Notes under the pieces: model-generated
The model's input: only the letters and a program-made list of their open reading frames with translations
Told to the model about the DNA's origin: nothing
Database searches by the model: none
Source of the DNA: Bernardetia sp. MNP-M8
GTDB lineage: Bacteria; Bacteroidota; Bacteroidia; Cytophagales; Bernardetiaceae
DNA: 64,000 bases
Direction of reading: 5' to 3'
Assembly: GCF_037126285.1 (NCBI RefSeq)
Contig: NZ_CP147012.1
Location: 2,046,001-2,110,000 of the forward strand
In this document: positions 27,005 to 36,362 of the stretch, piece after piece
Layout: every line of letters begins with the position of its first letter
Numbering within the stretch: position 1 is the first letter of the stretch
Position numbers and translations under genes: made by a program

Positions 27005-27667
27005 TTACACAGAAGTTTTCATCGCTTCAAAACGCCTTTCTAGTTCTGCCAAATCTACAAAACCTCTAGCAAATAAATAATATTCTTCGTCTTTTTGAAT
27101 AATGAGAGTAGGAAAACCATTGACACCAAAATTTTGCGATAACTGAAAATCTTTTTGAGCTAATTTTTCATAGTCTGAATGATTCATTTTTTCTACAAAA
27201 TCAGTTTTATCCAAACCATATTTTGTTGCCAATTCGCCGTATTTTGAATAGTCTTTTGGTTCTATGCCATCAAAATAAATAAGACTTTGAAGCTCTTCGG
27301 CAAAATGAAGAATTTTCTCATTCTTTTCTCCTGCTAGTTGTGGATTTTCTTGAGTTTCTTTTTTGAAAATAGAAAGAGCAATGGATGGAGGAATAGAAGT
27401 GAAAATGGCACTTCCTTCTTCCAAAATATCCTTTAAAAATTTCTCTCCAAATTTTACTCCTGTTCGGTTTTCTACGTCTTTGTAAGCCGTTTTGATGTAA
27501 GGAGCAACTTCTCCAATTGCACCAATACGTTCTCCTGTAATCATTCCACCAGAAATAACATCAATGGTTTCAAAGTCGTTTTTGTGGTTTTGATAAAAAT
27601 CACGCATCGCAGGTGCAAAACCATAACACCAGCCACAAAGGGCATCATAAATATAGATTAGTTTCAT
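27005..27667 (-). CDS. DsbA-family thiol oxidoreductase (FrnE-like)
   Basis: The 220-residue protein has thioredoxin-fold motif CGWC at residues 11-14. There is no signal peptide, so it is probably cytosolic, as in FrnE-like members. A helical insertion follows. The cis-Pro loop is FGVNGFPTLIIQ near residue 190. It may act as a disulfide isomerase or oxidoreductase; its substrate is unknown. Confidence 0.85.
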   Translation of the reverse strand: MKLIYIYDALCGWCYGFAPAMRDFYQNHKNDFETIDVISGGMITGERIGAIGEVAPYIKTAYKDVENRTGVKFGEKFLKDILEEGSAIFTSIPPSIALSIFKKETQENPQLAGEKNEKILHFAEELQSLIYFDGIEPKDYSKYGELATKYGLDKTDFVEKMNHSDYEKLAQKDFQLSQNFGVNGFPTLIIQKDEEYYLFARGFVDLAELERRFEAMKTSV

Positions 27668-27749
27668 AATCTTTAAAGCAAATTTTGAAGAAAAATGTTT
27701 AAAAACGAATGGTTCGATATAAGTGAACTGTTTGTTAATTTTTAGAAAT

Positions 27750-29024
27750 CTAAGAAATCACAAAAGGCTGAGGCGAAAAGCAAAGAGCAAAAATAATAAA
27801 AGTAATTACTCCCAAAATCATTCTACCTTTTGTAAGTGGTGTAACTTGGTTTTGTGTAGGTGGATGTGAAAGTCCTAAAATTCGTCCTAAGAGAAAACCA
27901 AAAGCCAACCAACCATAGTAACCATGAACTTCTGGAAAAATACTTACAAGCACAAACTGAAAGGCGTAAATTCCTAGCGCAAAGACAACAGCAGTAATCG
28001 GTTTTTCTGTATTTTTTAGAAAAATAATAAACAAGAAAAAGAGATAAAAAATACTGTAGAGAGCAATATCTTCGATAGGGTCTTGAGGCGAAATAAGCCC
28101 TAGTCCTGCATAGGTCAAGAAAAGTGTAAACATTCCCATAGATATTTTTTTATGCCATTTTTGACCAAACATAGCATACAAAACATGTCCTCCATCAAGC
28201 TGACCAATCGGCATCAAATTTAAAGCTGTAAAAAACAAAGCTAAATAACCTGCCAATAAAAAAGGATAATGAAAAATTTCTCTATTATTTGGCACCCATT
28301 CAGGATTTGGAGCAACATAATTTTTGAAAAATTCAAATAACAAATTTGTTCCCAATTCCATATTTGCACCTTCTGGAATAGATTTATACACTTGAGAAGC
28401 ATAATCTAAACCATATTTTTGCCAAGATGGATGTGCTACTTCAATTACATATTCAGGAGAAGGAAGATTCAAAAAACCATAAAAAAGTACGACTAAAGCA
28501 ATTATAAAACCTGCCAAAGGACCTGCTACACCCACATCAAAAAGTGACTTTTGAGAGGTAAAAGGAGATTCAATTTTAATAAATGCACCCATTGTTCCGA
28601 TAGTAGAAGGCATTCCCAAAAAACCAAGCCACATCGGAATATAAAAAGGCAAAGAAGCCCGAATATTATGATATTTAGCAGCAAAATAATGTCCGAATTC
28701 ATGCACTGTTAATATTCCCAAAAAAGGAATAGAATAAGCCAAACCAGCCACAAAGCCATCAAAACCGAGTCCTCCACTTCCAATGCCTGCAAATCCATCT
28801 GCATCAAAGAGAAGAGCAATAAAACTTTTTTCTCCAAAAATCCATTCTGCTCCAGCCAAAGTAGTTGCAATGAAAGTAATCACAAATAACAAAATATGTA
28901 ACCAATATTTAGGCTTTTTCTTCTTATATAGAACTTCTTCATACAAAAATGGATTTGAAGCATCATCTGCATCTGAATAGTTTGAAAAAGAAGGATAAGG
29001 CAAATTTTTGTTTTCTTCTTGCAT
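27750..29024 (-). CDS. Site-2 protease family (M50) membrane metalloprotease
   Basis: This is a 424-residue multi-span protease that cuts within or near membranes. The zinc motif HEFGH is at residues 108-112 in ILTVHEFGHYFAAKYHN. The second metal-binding motif is NLMPIGQLDGGHVLYAMFGQ. No PDZ domain is present; a long loop after LPSPEYVIEVAHPSW replaces it. The substrate could be an anti-sigma factor or membrane remnants; none is coded here. Confidence 0.9.
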   Translation of the reverse strand: MQEENKNLPYPSFSNYSDADDASNPFLYEEVLYKKKKPKYWLHILLFVITFIATTLAGAEWIFGEKSFIALLFDADGFAGIGSGGLGFDGFVAGLAYSIPFLGILTVHEFGHYFAAKYHNIRASLPFYIPMWLGFLGMPSTIGTMGAFIKIESPFTSQKSLFDVGVAGPLAGFIIALVVLFYGFLNLPSPEYVIEVAHPSWQKYGLDYASQVYKSIPEGANMELGTNLLFEFFKNYVAPNPEWVPNNREIFHYPFLLAGYLALFFTALNLMPIGQLDGGHVLYAMFGQKWHKKISMGMFTLFLTYAGLGLISPQDPIEDIALYSIFYLFFLFIIFLKNTEKPITAVVFALGIYAFQFVLVSIFPEVHGYYGWLAFGFLLGRILGLSHPPTQNQVTPLTKGRMILGVITFIIFALCFSPQPFVIS

Positions 29025-29257
29025 ATTTTTATTATAATACGTTTTTGCAGACTGAGAATTTTGATTAAGCTGTTCTATCTATTATTTTGTTCAAATTTTA
29101 ATTAAACGCTCTAATTTATAAAGTTACGAGTAATAAAGACTATTTCTATAAAGAAAATCACTTTTAAATATTTTTTTTATTTATCTAAACTCAAAATAAG
29201 AAAAACAGTTTAATTTTTGAAATGTAGTACTACATAAGATAGCTTAAAAATTATTAG

Positions 29258-29298
29258 AATAAAAAAAATCACTACAAAAATAAATTTCATAGTGATTT
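29258..29298 (-). terminator. Ferritin gene terminator
   Basis: The stem aaatcacta (29266-29274) pairs with tagtgattt (29290-29298). On the minus strand a T8 run follows. It lies 28 bp past the ferritin stop codon. Confidence 0.65.
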
Positions 29299-29325
29299 CA
29301 AATATTATTGTTTTTTTATAATAGT

Positions 29326-29898
29326 TTAGGCTTCTGCATCTGCCCCTTCTGCTTCTTGTATCTCAGCTTCTATTTTTCCGATTGCTTGATCAATAAGCCA
29401 AATTCCTTGACCTTCTTCACCAATAATATCAAAAAGCTCTACAGCACGACGAGAAATTACCTCTTCTTCACGCTGTTCATTGACAAACCACTGCAAAAAC
29501 TGAAAAGTAGCAAAGTCTTTTGCTTTCAAACAGGCATCTACAAGGTCATTAATTGCTAAAGTTACTTTGATTTCGTGCTTTAAAGCTGTTTCGAAAACAT
29601 CTCTTAACTTCTCAAAATCATAACGCATATCTGTAATTTCGGGTGCTAGTGCATGTCCACCTGCATTATTTAGATAATTGAAAAATTTCATCATGTGCAT
29701 GCGTTCTTCTTCTGCATGATTGTAAAGATATTTAGCCGAATTGACATATCCTTCTTTATCACACCAAGAAGCAGCAGCTAAATAAGCCCAAGAAGAACGA
29801 GCTTCTAACTTAATTTGCTCATTGATAAGGTTTTGCATTTCTTGTGTAACTGATGTTTTCATCGTTACAAACGGTTTTTGAATTCCATTTTTTGACAT
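29326..29898 (-). CDS. Ferritin
   Basis: This is an iron-storage protein of 190 residues, including a 12-residue N-terminal extension before MKTSVTQEMQNLINEQI. All ferroxidase-centre ligands are in place with normal spacing: Glu32, Glu65, His68, Glu109 and Gln142. The tail is acidic (EAEIQEAEGADAEA). It is a single-gene unit with its own terminator. Confidence 0.93.
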   Translation of the reverse strand: MSKNGIQKPFVTMKTSVTQEMQNLINEQIKLEARSSWAYLAAASWCDKEGYVNSAKYLYNHAEEERMHMMKFFNYLNNAGGHALAPEITDMRYDFEKLRDVFETALKHEIKVTLAINDLVDACLKAKDFATFQFLQWFVNEQREEEVISRRAVELFDIIGEEGQGIWLIDQAIGKIEAEIQEAEGADAEA

Positions 29899-30269
29899 AA
29901 TTTTCTTGTATTTTTGTTAATTATAATTCATAAATTTTAAAAGTAGGCAACATATCACATTTTCTCCTACTCTATCTCTATAACGAAAGCAATGAAACAA
30001 AAGATTTGTTTTTGAAAAACGAATACAAATATGGAATTAGAATTAGTCAAAATAAAGATTAGACAAATTAACCTCCAATCCATATCAATTTATATAAAAC
30101 AAAACCTTGTTTTTTCAGAAGCTACTAAATGTTTTTTTAATAGTTAAAAAATATTTTCAAAACATTTTTAGAATAGGTACGTTTATATAATTGTAAATCA
30201 AGTCATACTTTTGGCTTGATTTATTTATTTTTTAAACTGTATTTCAAATTTTTTAAACTGTATTATACT
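29899..30269. other. Divergent spacer between ferritin and lipoprotein genes
   Basis: No gene is seen. The word tttttaaactgtat occurs twice just before the lipoprotein start (about 30229 and 30251), giving a 24-bp spaced direct repeat that might bind a regulator. Otherwise the stretch is plain AT-rich DNA. Confidence 0.3.
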
Positions 30270-30662
30270 ATGAAAACGAACAAAATCTTAATGTTCTTCG
30301 TGCTTGCTTTTATGGCTATTTCTTTTACTTCTTGTGATGAAGATGATGTAATTAATTATGCTGATGACCTTCCAGGAACATATAACAATCTGTTATTAGG
30401 TGATATTAATGTAGAAGGAGCAGTTAATGTAATTACACTCTCAAATAAAGGTGACAGCGAAGTGCTTACAAAAAATATTGTTGTGGAAATTACAGACAAA
30501 ACAACTGAAACAAATGGAGGAGTAGAAACAGTGCGTTATTCTACTAATAATAATGATGTAGATATTACTCGTGTTGAAAATACAATTTCTATCAAAGTTA
30601 CAGGTAGCGAATATGTACAAAATCTCACAAATATTTATATTGGAACAAAAACAGTACAATAA
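30270..30662 (+). CDS. Small lipoprotein
   Basis: The 130-residue protein starts at MKTNKILMFFVLAFMAISFTSC, a clear lipoprotein signal with Cys22; the upstream start at 30216 would bury this signal. The mature part is short, acidic at first (DEDDVINYADDLPGTYNN), then beta-rich. It resembles Bacteroidota lipoproteins with an extracellular export-type acidic run next to the Cys. Function is unknown. A strong terminator follows. Confidence 0.78.
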   Translation: MKTNKILMFFVLAFMAISFTSCDEDDVINYADDLPGTYNNLLLGDINVEGAVNVITLSNKGDSEVLTKNIVVEITDKTTETNGGVETVRYSTNNNDVDITRVENTISIKVTGSEYVQNLTNIYIGTKTVQ

Positions 30663-30688
30663 TCTGTTCTGAAAAATATAACTTCAAG

Positions 30689-30727
30689 AGCCTAGCAATT
30701 TTATAAAAAATGCTAGGCTTTTTTTTG
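30689..30727 (+). terminator. Rho-independent terminator
   Basis: A perfect 9-bp GC-containing stem (agcctagca with tgctaggct) is followed by nine T. It ends the small lipoprotein transcript. Confidence 0.88.
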
Positions 30728-30852
30728 TCCTTATTTTTTCTTTTGTGTTAAAAAAAAGAAAAGTTATTCGATCATTTTTTTAAGCAACGAATTTGTTTGC
30801 AAATTGTATCAAACTAAAGACAAAACAGATTTTAAACCTTAATCAAACTAAC

Positions 30853-33807
30853 ATGAAAAGAGTTTTTCTTACTTTTATTTCCTGTGCATTGCTTTCAAAT
30901 ACAGCTTTTTCACAGGATATTGAATTAGAATTTACGACAGCTCAAGACCGTATCAATTCTCAAAATAAAATTAATTCATCAACCTCTTGGCTCAAAAATA
31001 TTCCTATAAAATCAATAGGACCAACAATTATGAGTGGAAGGGTTGTCGATATTGAAGTAAACCCTAATAACCCAAATGAGTTTTTGGCTGCTTTTGCTTC
31101 TGGTGGACTTTGGCATACCAATACAAACGGAACTTCTTTTACTCCTTTGTTTCAAAATGAAAAAGTAATGTCTATTGGAGATATTGCTGTTTCGTGGGAA
31201 GATTCTACCATCTGGATAGGAACTGGAGAAAATAACTCTTCTCGTTCTTCATATTCTGGAGATGGAATGTATGTTTCGTATAACATGGGCAAGACGTGGG
31301 AACACAAAAATGACACAGAATTAAATGAAACGCAGCATATTGGTAGAATAGTTTTGCATCCAACTGATAAAAATACACTTTTCGTTGCTGCGCTCGGTCA
31401 TCTATATTCGAAAAATAAAGAAAGAGGAATCTATAAAACAACTGATGGAGGCAAAACGTGGAAAAAAACACTTTTCATTGACGAAAATACAGGTGCAGTT
31501 GATTTAATAATTGACCCCACAAACCCGAATACACTTTATACAGCTACTTGGCAAAGACATAGAGCAGCGTGGGATTTTGAAGAAGCAGGTGCAGGAAGTG
31601 GAATTTATCGTTCTGATGATGGTGGCGAAAATTGGACAAAAATAACGACAAAAGAAAGTGGTTTTCCTATTTCAGAGGGAGTTGGAAGAATTGGTTTAGC
31701 TATTTCAAAAGCAAATCCTGATTGGGTTTATGCGTGTTTGGATAATCAAGACCGTAAACCTAAAGATGAAATCAAGAAAGACGGTAAAAAAGAGAATAAT
31801 AAACTAACTCTTACCAAAGATGCTATTTTAGCAATGAAAAGTGAAGATTTTTTGAAAGTTTCTGATGCAGAAATAACTGAATATTTGAAAGAAAATCACT
31901 TTCCAAAAAAATATGATGTAGCTTTTGTAAAAGAACAAATCAAACAAAGCAAAATAGAGCCAAAAGCATTAGTAGAGTTTTTGGGAGATGCTAATTCTCG
32001 TTTGTTTGACACACCCGTAAAAGGTTTAGAATTATATTTATCAAAAGACAAAGGCAAAACATGGCAAAAAACACACGAAGGAAGCATCGATGAAGTCGTT
32101 TATTCGTATGGTTATTATTTTGGACAAGTACGAGTTTCACAAAATAATCCTCAAAAACTCTACATTGTCGGCGTTCCAATCTTGACAAGTGATGATGGAG
32201 GCAAAAACTGGAGAAGCATAAATGGAGATAATGTCCATGCAGATCATCACGCCTTATGGATTAATCCAAAACAAGAAGGACATTTAATAAATGGAAACGA
32301 TGGAGGAATAAATATTTCGTATAACGACGGCAAAACATGGTCAAAATCAAACTCTATTCCTGTTGGTCAGTTTTATAGTGTAGCAACAGACAGAGCAGAA
32401 CCCTATAATGTGTATGGAGGTTTGCAAGATAATGGTGTTTGGACAGCTTCACATCAATACGAATATTCAGATTCATGGCAACAAGAAGGTAATTATCCTT
32501 ACAAACGACTTTTAGGAGGTGACGGAATGCAAGTTGAGATTGATTTTAGAGATAATAATACTGTCTATACCTGTTATCAATTTGGAAATTGTTATAAAAT
32601 CGATAAAACAACGTTAGCATCTGACTACATTACACCTTCACATGAACTAGGACAAAAACCATTTCGTTTCAACTGGCAAACTCCATTACACCTTTCAAAA
32701 CATCAGCAAAATATTTTGTATATGGGTTCGAATCGTGTACACCGTTCGTTTGACCAAGGAAAAACATGGGAAACTATTTCAGAGGACTTAACAAGAGGAG
32801 CAAATCCAAAAGAAGCAAAAACTGGTGATGTAGCTTACAATACACTTACTTCTATTGATGAATCTGCTTTGCGTTTTGGTCTTTTGTATGTTGGTTCTGA
32901 TGATGGAATGGTTCATGTGAGCAAAGATGCAGGATATAGTTGGGAAAATATTTCACAGAATTATTTGAAACAGTTTCCTCAGTATAAAAACTTTTGGGTA
33001 AGTCGTGTACAGGCTTCAAAACACAAAATGGAACGAGTTTACATTAGCTTGAATGGATACCGTTTTGATAATTTTGAATCAATTATTTTTGTTTCGAATG
33101 ACTTTGGTAAAACTTGGACACGCATTGGAACAGATTTACCTTTAGAATCTGTAAATGTTATTAGAGAAGATTTTAAAGAAAAAAATTTACTTTTTGTTGG
33201 AACAGACCATAATTTGTATGCTTCTCTTGATGCTGGAAAGTCATTTATGACTTTAGGAAAAGATTTTCCTCGTGTAGCAGTTCATGATTTATCGGTTCAG
33301 CCTGTGGCAAATCATTTGGTTGTCGGAACTCATGGACGTTCGCTTTATGTGGTGGATATTGCACCTCTACAAAGTCTTGTAAAAATGGATAAAGAAAAAT
33401 CATTTTTCTTAGATAAAGAAAAAATTACTTTCAATAAAAACTGGGGCAAAACCTATTGGAGCAAGTGGTTTGGAAATTATGAACCAAATGAGGAAGAGCA
33501 AAAATTTATTTTCTTTACTACTCAAAAATCAAATGTAGAACTTCGTATTTTAGATAAGAACAATGTAGTTCTGTATTCTGAAAAACTAGAAGCAAATAAA
33601 GGTTTGAATTATTGGAAATATGATTTGACAATAAATGAAGAAGCTGCAAAAAAAATATCAAAATCCCTTTCTACAAAAGAAAAACCTTTTATTGTCTCTA
33701 AATCAGATAATGAAAAGTATTATTTGCCTATTTCTACTTATAAAATAGCTTTAGTAGAAAATGGAAAAACAATAGAACTTCCTTTTGAAGTAGTAGAGAA
33801 AAAATAA
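30853..33807 (+). CDS. Secreted BNR/sortilin-like repeat protein
   Basis: The 984-residue protein has a signal peptide (MKRVFLTFISCALLSNTAFSQ). At least ten Asp-box/BNR motifs of the form S-x-D-x-G-x-T/N-W are spread along it, for example YKTTDGGKTWKKT, YRSDDGGENWTKI, LTSDDGGKNWRSI, HRSFDQGKTWETI and FVSNDFGKTWTRI. They indicate two linked beta-propellers of the VPS10/sortilin-like type often annotated as glycosyl hydrolase. A charged insertion of about 90 residues sits near 300-390. The C-terminus forms a beta-sandwich-like stretch. No catalytic glycosidase residues can be assigned, so an enzymatic role is unproven. Confidence 0.83.
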   Translation: MKRVFLTFISCALLSNTAFSQDIELEFTTAQDRINSQNKINSSTSWLKNIPIKSIGPTIMSGRVVDIEVNPNNPNEFLAAFASGGLWHTNTNGTSFTPLFQNEKVMSIGDIAVSWEDSTIWIGTGENNSSRSSYSGDGMYVSYNMGKTWEHKNDTELNETQHIGRIVLHPTDKNTLFVAALGHLYSKNKERGIYKTTDGGKTWKKTLFIDENTGAVDLIIDPTNPNTLYTATWQRHRAAWDFEEAGAGSGIYRSDDGGENWTKITTKESGFPISEGVGRIGLAISKANPDWVYACLDNQDRKPKDEIKKDGKKENNKLTLTKDAILAMKSEDFLKVSDAEITEYLKENHFPKKYDVAFVKEQIKQSKIEPKALVEFLGDANSRLFDTPVKGLELYLSKDKGKTWQKTHEGSIDEVVYSYGYYFGQVRVSQNNPQKLYIVGVPILTSDDGGKNWRSINGDNVHADHHALWINPKQEGHLINGNDGGINISYNDGKTWSKSNSIPVGQFYSVATDRAEPYNVYGGLQDNGVWTASHQYEYSDSWQQEGNYPYKRLLGGDGMQVEIDFRDNNTVYTCYQFGNCYKIDKTTLASDYITPSHELGQKPFRFNWQTPLHLSKHQQNILYMGSNRVHRSFDQGKTWETISEDLTRGANPKEAKTGDVAYNTLTSIDESALRFGLLYVGSDDGMVHVSKDAGYSWENISQNYLKQFPQYKNFWVSRVQASKHKMERVYISLNGYRFDNFESIIFVSNDFGKTWTRIGTDLPLESVNVIREDFKEKNLLFVGTDHNLYASLDAGKSFMTLGKDFPRVAVHDLSVQPVANHLVVGTHGRSLYVVDIAPLQSLVKMDKEKSFFLDKEKITFNKNWGKTYWSKWFGNYEPNEEEQKFIFFTTQKSNVELRILDKNNVVLYSEKLEANKGLNYWKYDLTINEEAAKKISKSLSTKEKPFIVSKSDNEKYYLPISTYKIALVENGKTIELPFEVVEKK

Positions 33808-33838
33808 AACTATTGTATCACATTCAAAATAAACTCCA

Positions 33839-33885
33839 TAAAAAAAGACTTTTCCTTATTCAAAAAATAAAGAAAAGTCTTTTTT
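33839..33885. terminator. Bidirectional terminator between convergent genes
   Basis: The stem aaaaaagacttttc pairs with gaaaagtctttttt around a 17-nt loop. It serves the BNR protein gene and the convergent lipoprotein gene. Confidence 0.75.
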
Positions 33886-33925
33886 ATAATTTATTTTCCT
33901 AAGAATACATTAGGAAAAATTTAAA

Positions 33926-34369
33926 TTATCTAGGTACAAGAGTAAACTGTACAACTGGTTCTGGTTTGCCATCAGCAGCAGCTTCATTGTAACGAATAAC
34001 AAGTTGAGTAGAAGAAGCACTTACTAAAGTAGCAGTAGAACCACTAAAAACAATTGAAGTAGGATTCTCATTGTTTGGAGCTAATGTCCAGTCACCAGAA
34101 GTGTTTGGTGCAAAGTTATAAGCCAAACCACCTGTAGTAATGCTATATGTAGTAGGAGCATCAGCATTTTGATTCAATGTAAGTGTAAAGCCATCAATAT
34201 CCTCAGTAACAGCATCACCATTTACTGTAAGTGTGCTAATTTTCCAAGATTGAGAGATTTGAGCTACTAAAGATTCTGCATCATCAGTGTCATCATCACA
34301 TGTACATTTTACAAGAAACAAAGAACAAAATAATACTACTAAAAGAAAAGGGTTACGAAATACGTTCAT
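33926..34369 (-). CDS. Lipocalin-like small lipoprotein
   Basis: The protein has 147 residues. The signal FLLVVLFCSLFLVKC ends in a Cys near residue 22, followed by acidic CDDDTDD. The mature part starts LVAQISQSWKISTLTVNGDAV, the opening of Bacteroidota lipocalin-like/DUF5004 domains. It continues as Thr/Ser/Asn-rich strands ending VVQFTLVPR. It is probably a surface or periplasmic binding barrel; the ligand is unknown. Confidence 0.75.
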   Translation of the reverse strand: MNVFRNPFLLVVLFCSLFLVKCTCDDDTDDAESLVAQISQSWKISTLTVNGDAVTEDIDGFTLTLNQNADAPTTYSITTGGLAYNFAPNTSGDWTLAPNNENPTSIVFSGSTATLVSASSTQLVIRYNEAAADGKPEPVVQFTLVPR

Positions 34370-34413
34370 AAATTCAGGATTTAAAGAGTTGAGATTGAGT
34401 TAAAATTTAAAAT

Positions 34414-34421
34414 CAAATTTA
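34414..34421 (-). promoter_or_regulatory. Candidate -7 box for the lipocalin-like gene
   Basis: TAAATTTG on the minus strand fits TAnnTTTG. It lies 44 bp before the start, with a TTG 14 bp further upstream. Confidence 0.38.
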
Positions 34422-34594
34422 AGTTAAGATTAAAGCAAGGTTTAGTCGTTAATTTTAATTTTCGATTATATATTTCTAATGACAATTTTCATTCAAAATT
34501 AATAATCATTAAAGATAATGCGAATTTTTGAATTTCTAAAAAAAAGCAAGTAAAAAAACAGAAACTTAATACAAAAATACAATTTTTTACAAGT

Positions 34595-35311
34595 TTACGG
34601 CTTTAAGTTCTGAATATCAATGATTTGTGAACAAAAATAATATTCAGATTCTTGATTTGATGCAATAATAAGTGTTTTTTTGCCAAAAACTGTATTTATT
34701 TCTTGCAAATACCACTCACTATTTTGTTTATCAAGGTTAGAAGTAGGCTCATCTAAAAACACTATTTTGGCATCAGAATAGATTGCTAAGGCTAATTTTA
34801 GTTTTTGTTTCATTCCTGAAGAGAAAAAACGAATTGTTTTACTCTTCGTGTTAGAAAAACCTAATTTTTCAATTATTTCTTCTATCTCTATATCAAAAGA
34901 TTTAAAAGACTGATGAAATTTTAATTGTTCTAAAAGTGTAAACTCTTCTATCAATTCAGTATAAGGAGCAGCCCAAGAAATATGAGACTGCCAATCTTCT
35001 TTTTGGATTATTTTTTTATCTGTCTTGGAATCAAAAGAATAAACTAAGTTTCCCTCTGATAAAGGCAAATATCCAACAAGCGTTTTGATAAGAGTTGATT
35101 TACCACTCCCATTACTCCCTACGATAGCTGTAGGTTGTTTGCTGCAAAAATGACAAGAAAGTTTTCGAAAAATCCATTCTCTTTCGAATCTTTTTCCTAT
35201 ATTTTCTGCAGAAATAACAATGGTGTTTTCTTTTTCTAAGGACGTAGTCAAAATACTTTTTTTATGATAATTTCTTATATCCTTCTGCACCTTGTAAAAG
35301 ATTTCTGACAT
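34595..35311 (-). CDS. ABC transporter ATP-binding protein
   Basis: The protein is up to 238 residues. Walker A is VGSNGSGKST, the signature is FFSSGMKQKLKLAL, Walker B is AKIVFLDEPTSNLD, and a Gln-loop region follows SHISWAAPYTEL. It resembles the short ATPases of ABC-2 or CcmA-type exporters, but no permease gene adjoins. The first ATG overlaps the rhodanese gene by 50 bp. The domain proper starts near ENTIVISAENIGKRF, so a TTG at 35251, just past the rhodanese stop, is a good alternative start. The partner permease must be coded elsewhere. Confidence 0.85.
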   Translation of the reverse strand: MSEIFYKVQKDIRNYHKKSILTTSLEKENTIVISAENIGKRFEREWIFRKLSCHFCSKQPTAIVGSNGSGKSTLIKTLVGYLPLSEGNLVYSFDSKTDKKIIQKEDWQSHISWAAPYTELIEEFTLLEQLKFHQSFKSFDIEIEEIIEKLGFSNTKSKTIRFFSSGMKQKLKLALAIYSDAKIVFLDEPTSNLDKQNSEWYLQEINTVFGKKTLIIASNQESEYYFCSQIIDIQNLKP

Positions 35312-35561
35312 TTTTAAAGCCTTTAGAAATCAAGAAGTTTTTAGCTGTTGCACTGCGTCCTCCAGATTTACAATGTACAATGACTTCTTTTTCTTTCCAG
35401 TCTTGCAATTCTTCTAAACGTGTAGGCAGCTCTCCCAAAGGAATAAGTTTGCCATCAAGATTATATTCATCATATTCAAACTCTTCTCTGACATCTAAAA
35501 GCTGTATTTGTTTTCCTTCGTCTTTCAGAGTTTTTAGCTCTTGTGGTGTAATATCGTTCAT
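35262..35561 (-). CDS. Rhodanese-like sulfurtransferase domain protein
   Basis: This is a 99-residue single-domain protein. The active-site loop is VHCKSGGRSA with Cys64. Flanking family motifs LLDVREEFEYDEYNLDGKLIPLGELPTRL and GAEGYKK are in place. It likely carries persulfide sulfur in the cytosol. It is transcribed ahead of the ABC ATPase gene and probably coupled to it. Confidence 0.9.
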   Translation of the reverse strand: MNDITPQELKTLKDEGKQIQLLDVREEFEYDEYNLDGKLIPLGELPTRLEELQDWKEKEVIVHCKSGGRSATAKNFLISKGFKNVRNLLQGAEGYKKLS

Positions 35562-35596
35562 CTAGTAAAGTAATAATTAGAATTGATTATATATTA

Positions 35597-35604
35597 CAAA
35601 GTTA
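35597..35604 (-). promoter_or_regulatory. Candidate -7 box for the rhodanese-ABC unit
   Basis: TAACTTTG on the minus strand fits TAnnTTTG and lies 35 bp before the rhodanese start. Confidence 0.35.
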
Positions 35605-35710
35605 CGCAATTTGTATAAAACTTTATGTTCTTTAACTCAAAAAAACTGAGCTTTTATTGTTTTGTAATCTTGAATTGATATAAAGTTCATAATTTTGATT
35701 AGAATTAGAA

Positions 35711-36226
35711 TCAAAATTCTATCTCAATAGGAATATCTTTTCTTATCCATTTCTCACCTTCTTTTTCATAATACGAATAGTCTTTATAAGGAACATAATA
35801 GACATTTGCTTCAAATGAAATTAGTTTGAAATAAGATTGATACTTAATTTGATTAGAGTTTTTATCAACTCCATAAGAATACGAATTTGATTGAACAACT
35901 AATTGATTATCAGTTACTAAATTGCAATAATCAAGATAAACAGGAAGTTTAGCCTCAATATTAAGTTTAGAAAAAGCATACAATAAGTGTGTATTAAAAT
36001 TTACTTTTGAAATGTAAAACTCTTCTTCTCCTTTCATTTTTAAATATTCATATTTATAACTTGTTGCTTCTAATTTAGAAAAAGAATCTTTTTGATTTAG
36101 CTTTTCAATTTCTACAAGTTGATTTTCGATAAAAGGCGTTTTATTCTTAGAGTCAGTTTGAGAAATTTCTATTTTATGATAAGGTAGCACGAAACTTTTT
36201 ATACTACTTTCAGTGTGTTTAAACAC
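35711..36226 (-). CDS. Hypothetical protein, 171 residues, GTG start, possibly truncated
   Basis: I do not recognise this protein. It is Tyr/Lys/Glu-rich with beta-strand character (SYSYGVDKNSNQIKYQSYFKLISFEANVYYVPYKDY) and no signal peptide. Its first codon is a GTG inside an 18-bp perfect palindrome (AGTGTGTTTAAACACACT, 36212-36229), with a stop two codons further upstream. A normal start is therefore missing, and the gene may have lost its N-terminus. An IS5-type element begins 137 bp upstream. Confidence 0.5.
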   Translation of the reverse strand: MFKHTESSIKSFVLPYHKIEISQTDSKNKTPFIENQLVEIEKLNQKDSFSKLEATSYKYEYLKMKGEEEFYISKVNFNTHLLYAFSKLNIEAKLPVYLDYCNLVTDNQLVVQSNSYSYGVDKNSNQIKYQSYFKLISFEANVYYVPYKDYSYYEKEGEKWIRKDIPIEIEF

Positions 36227-36362
36227 ACTTTAACTATCAGAGTAAATTCAATTTATAAAGTTAAAAACTAGCTTGACTTGCTTTAAACGAGTACGTTTTT
36301 TTTTCGTGCGTTTGCCCTAACAAACTCTTGATCTTCTTTCTATTTCTTTGTCAAGTAATTTA

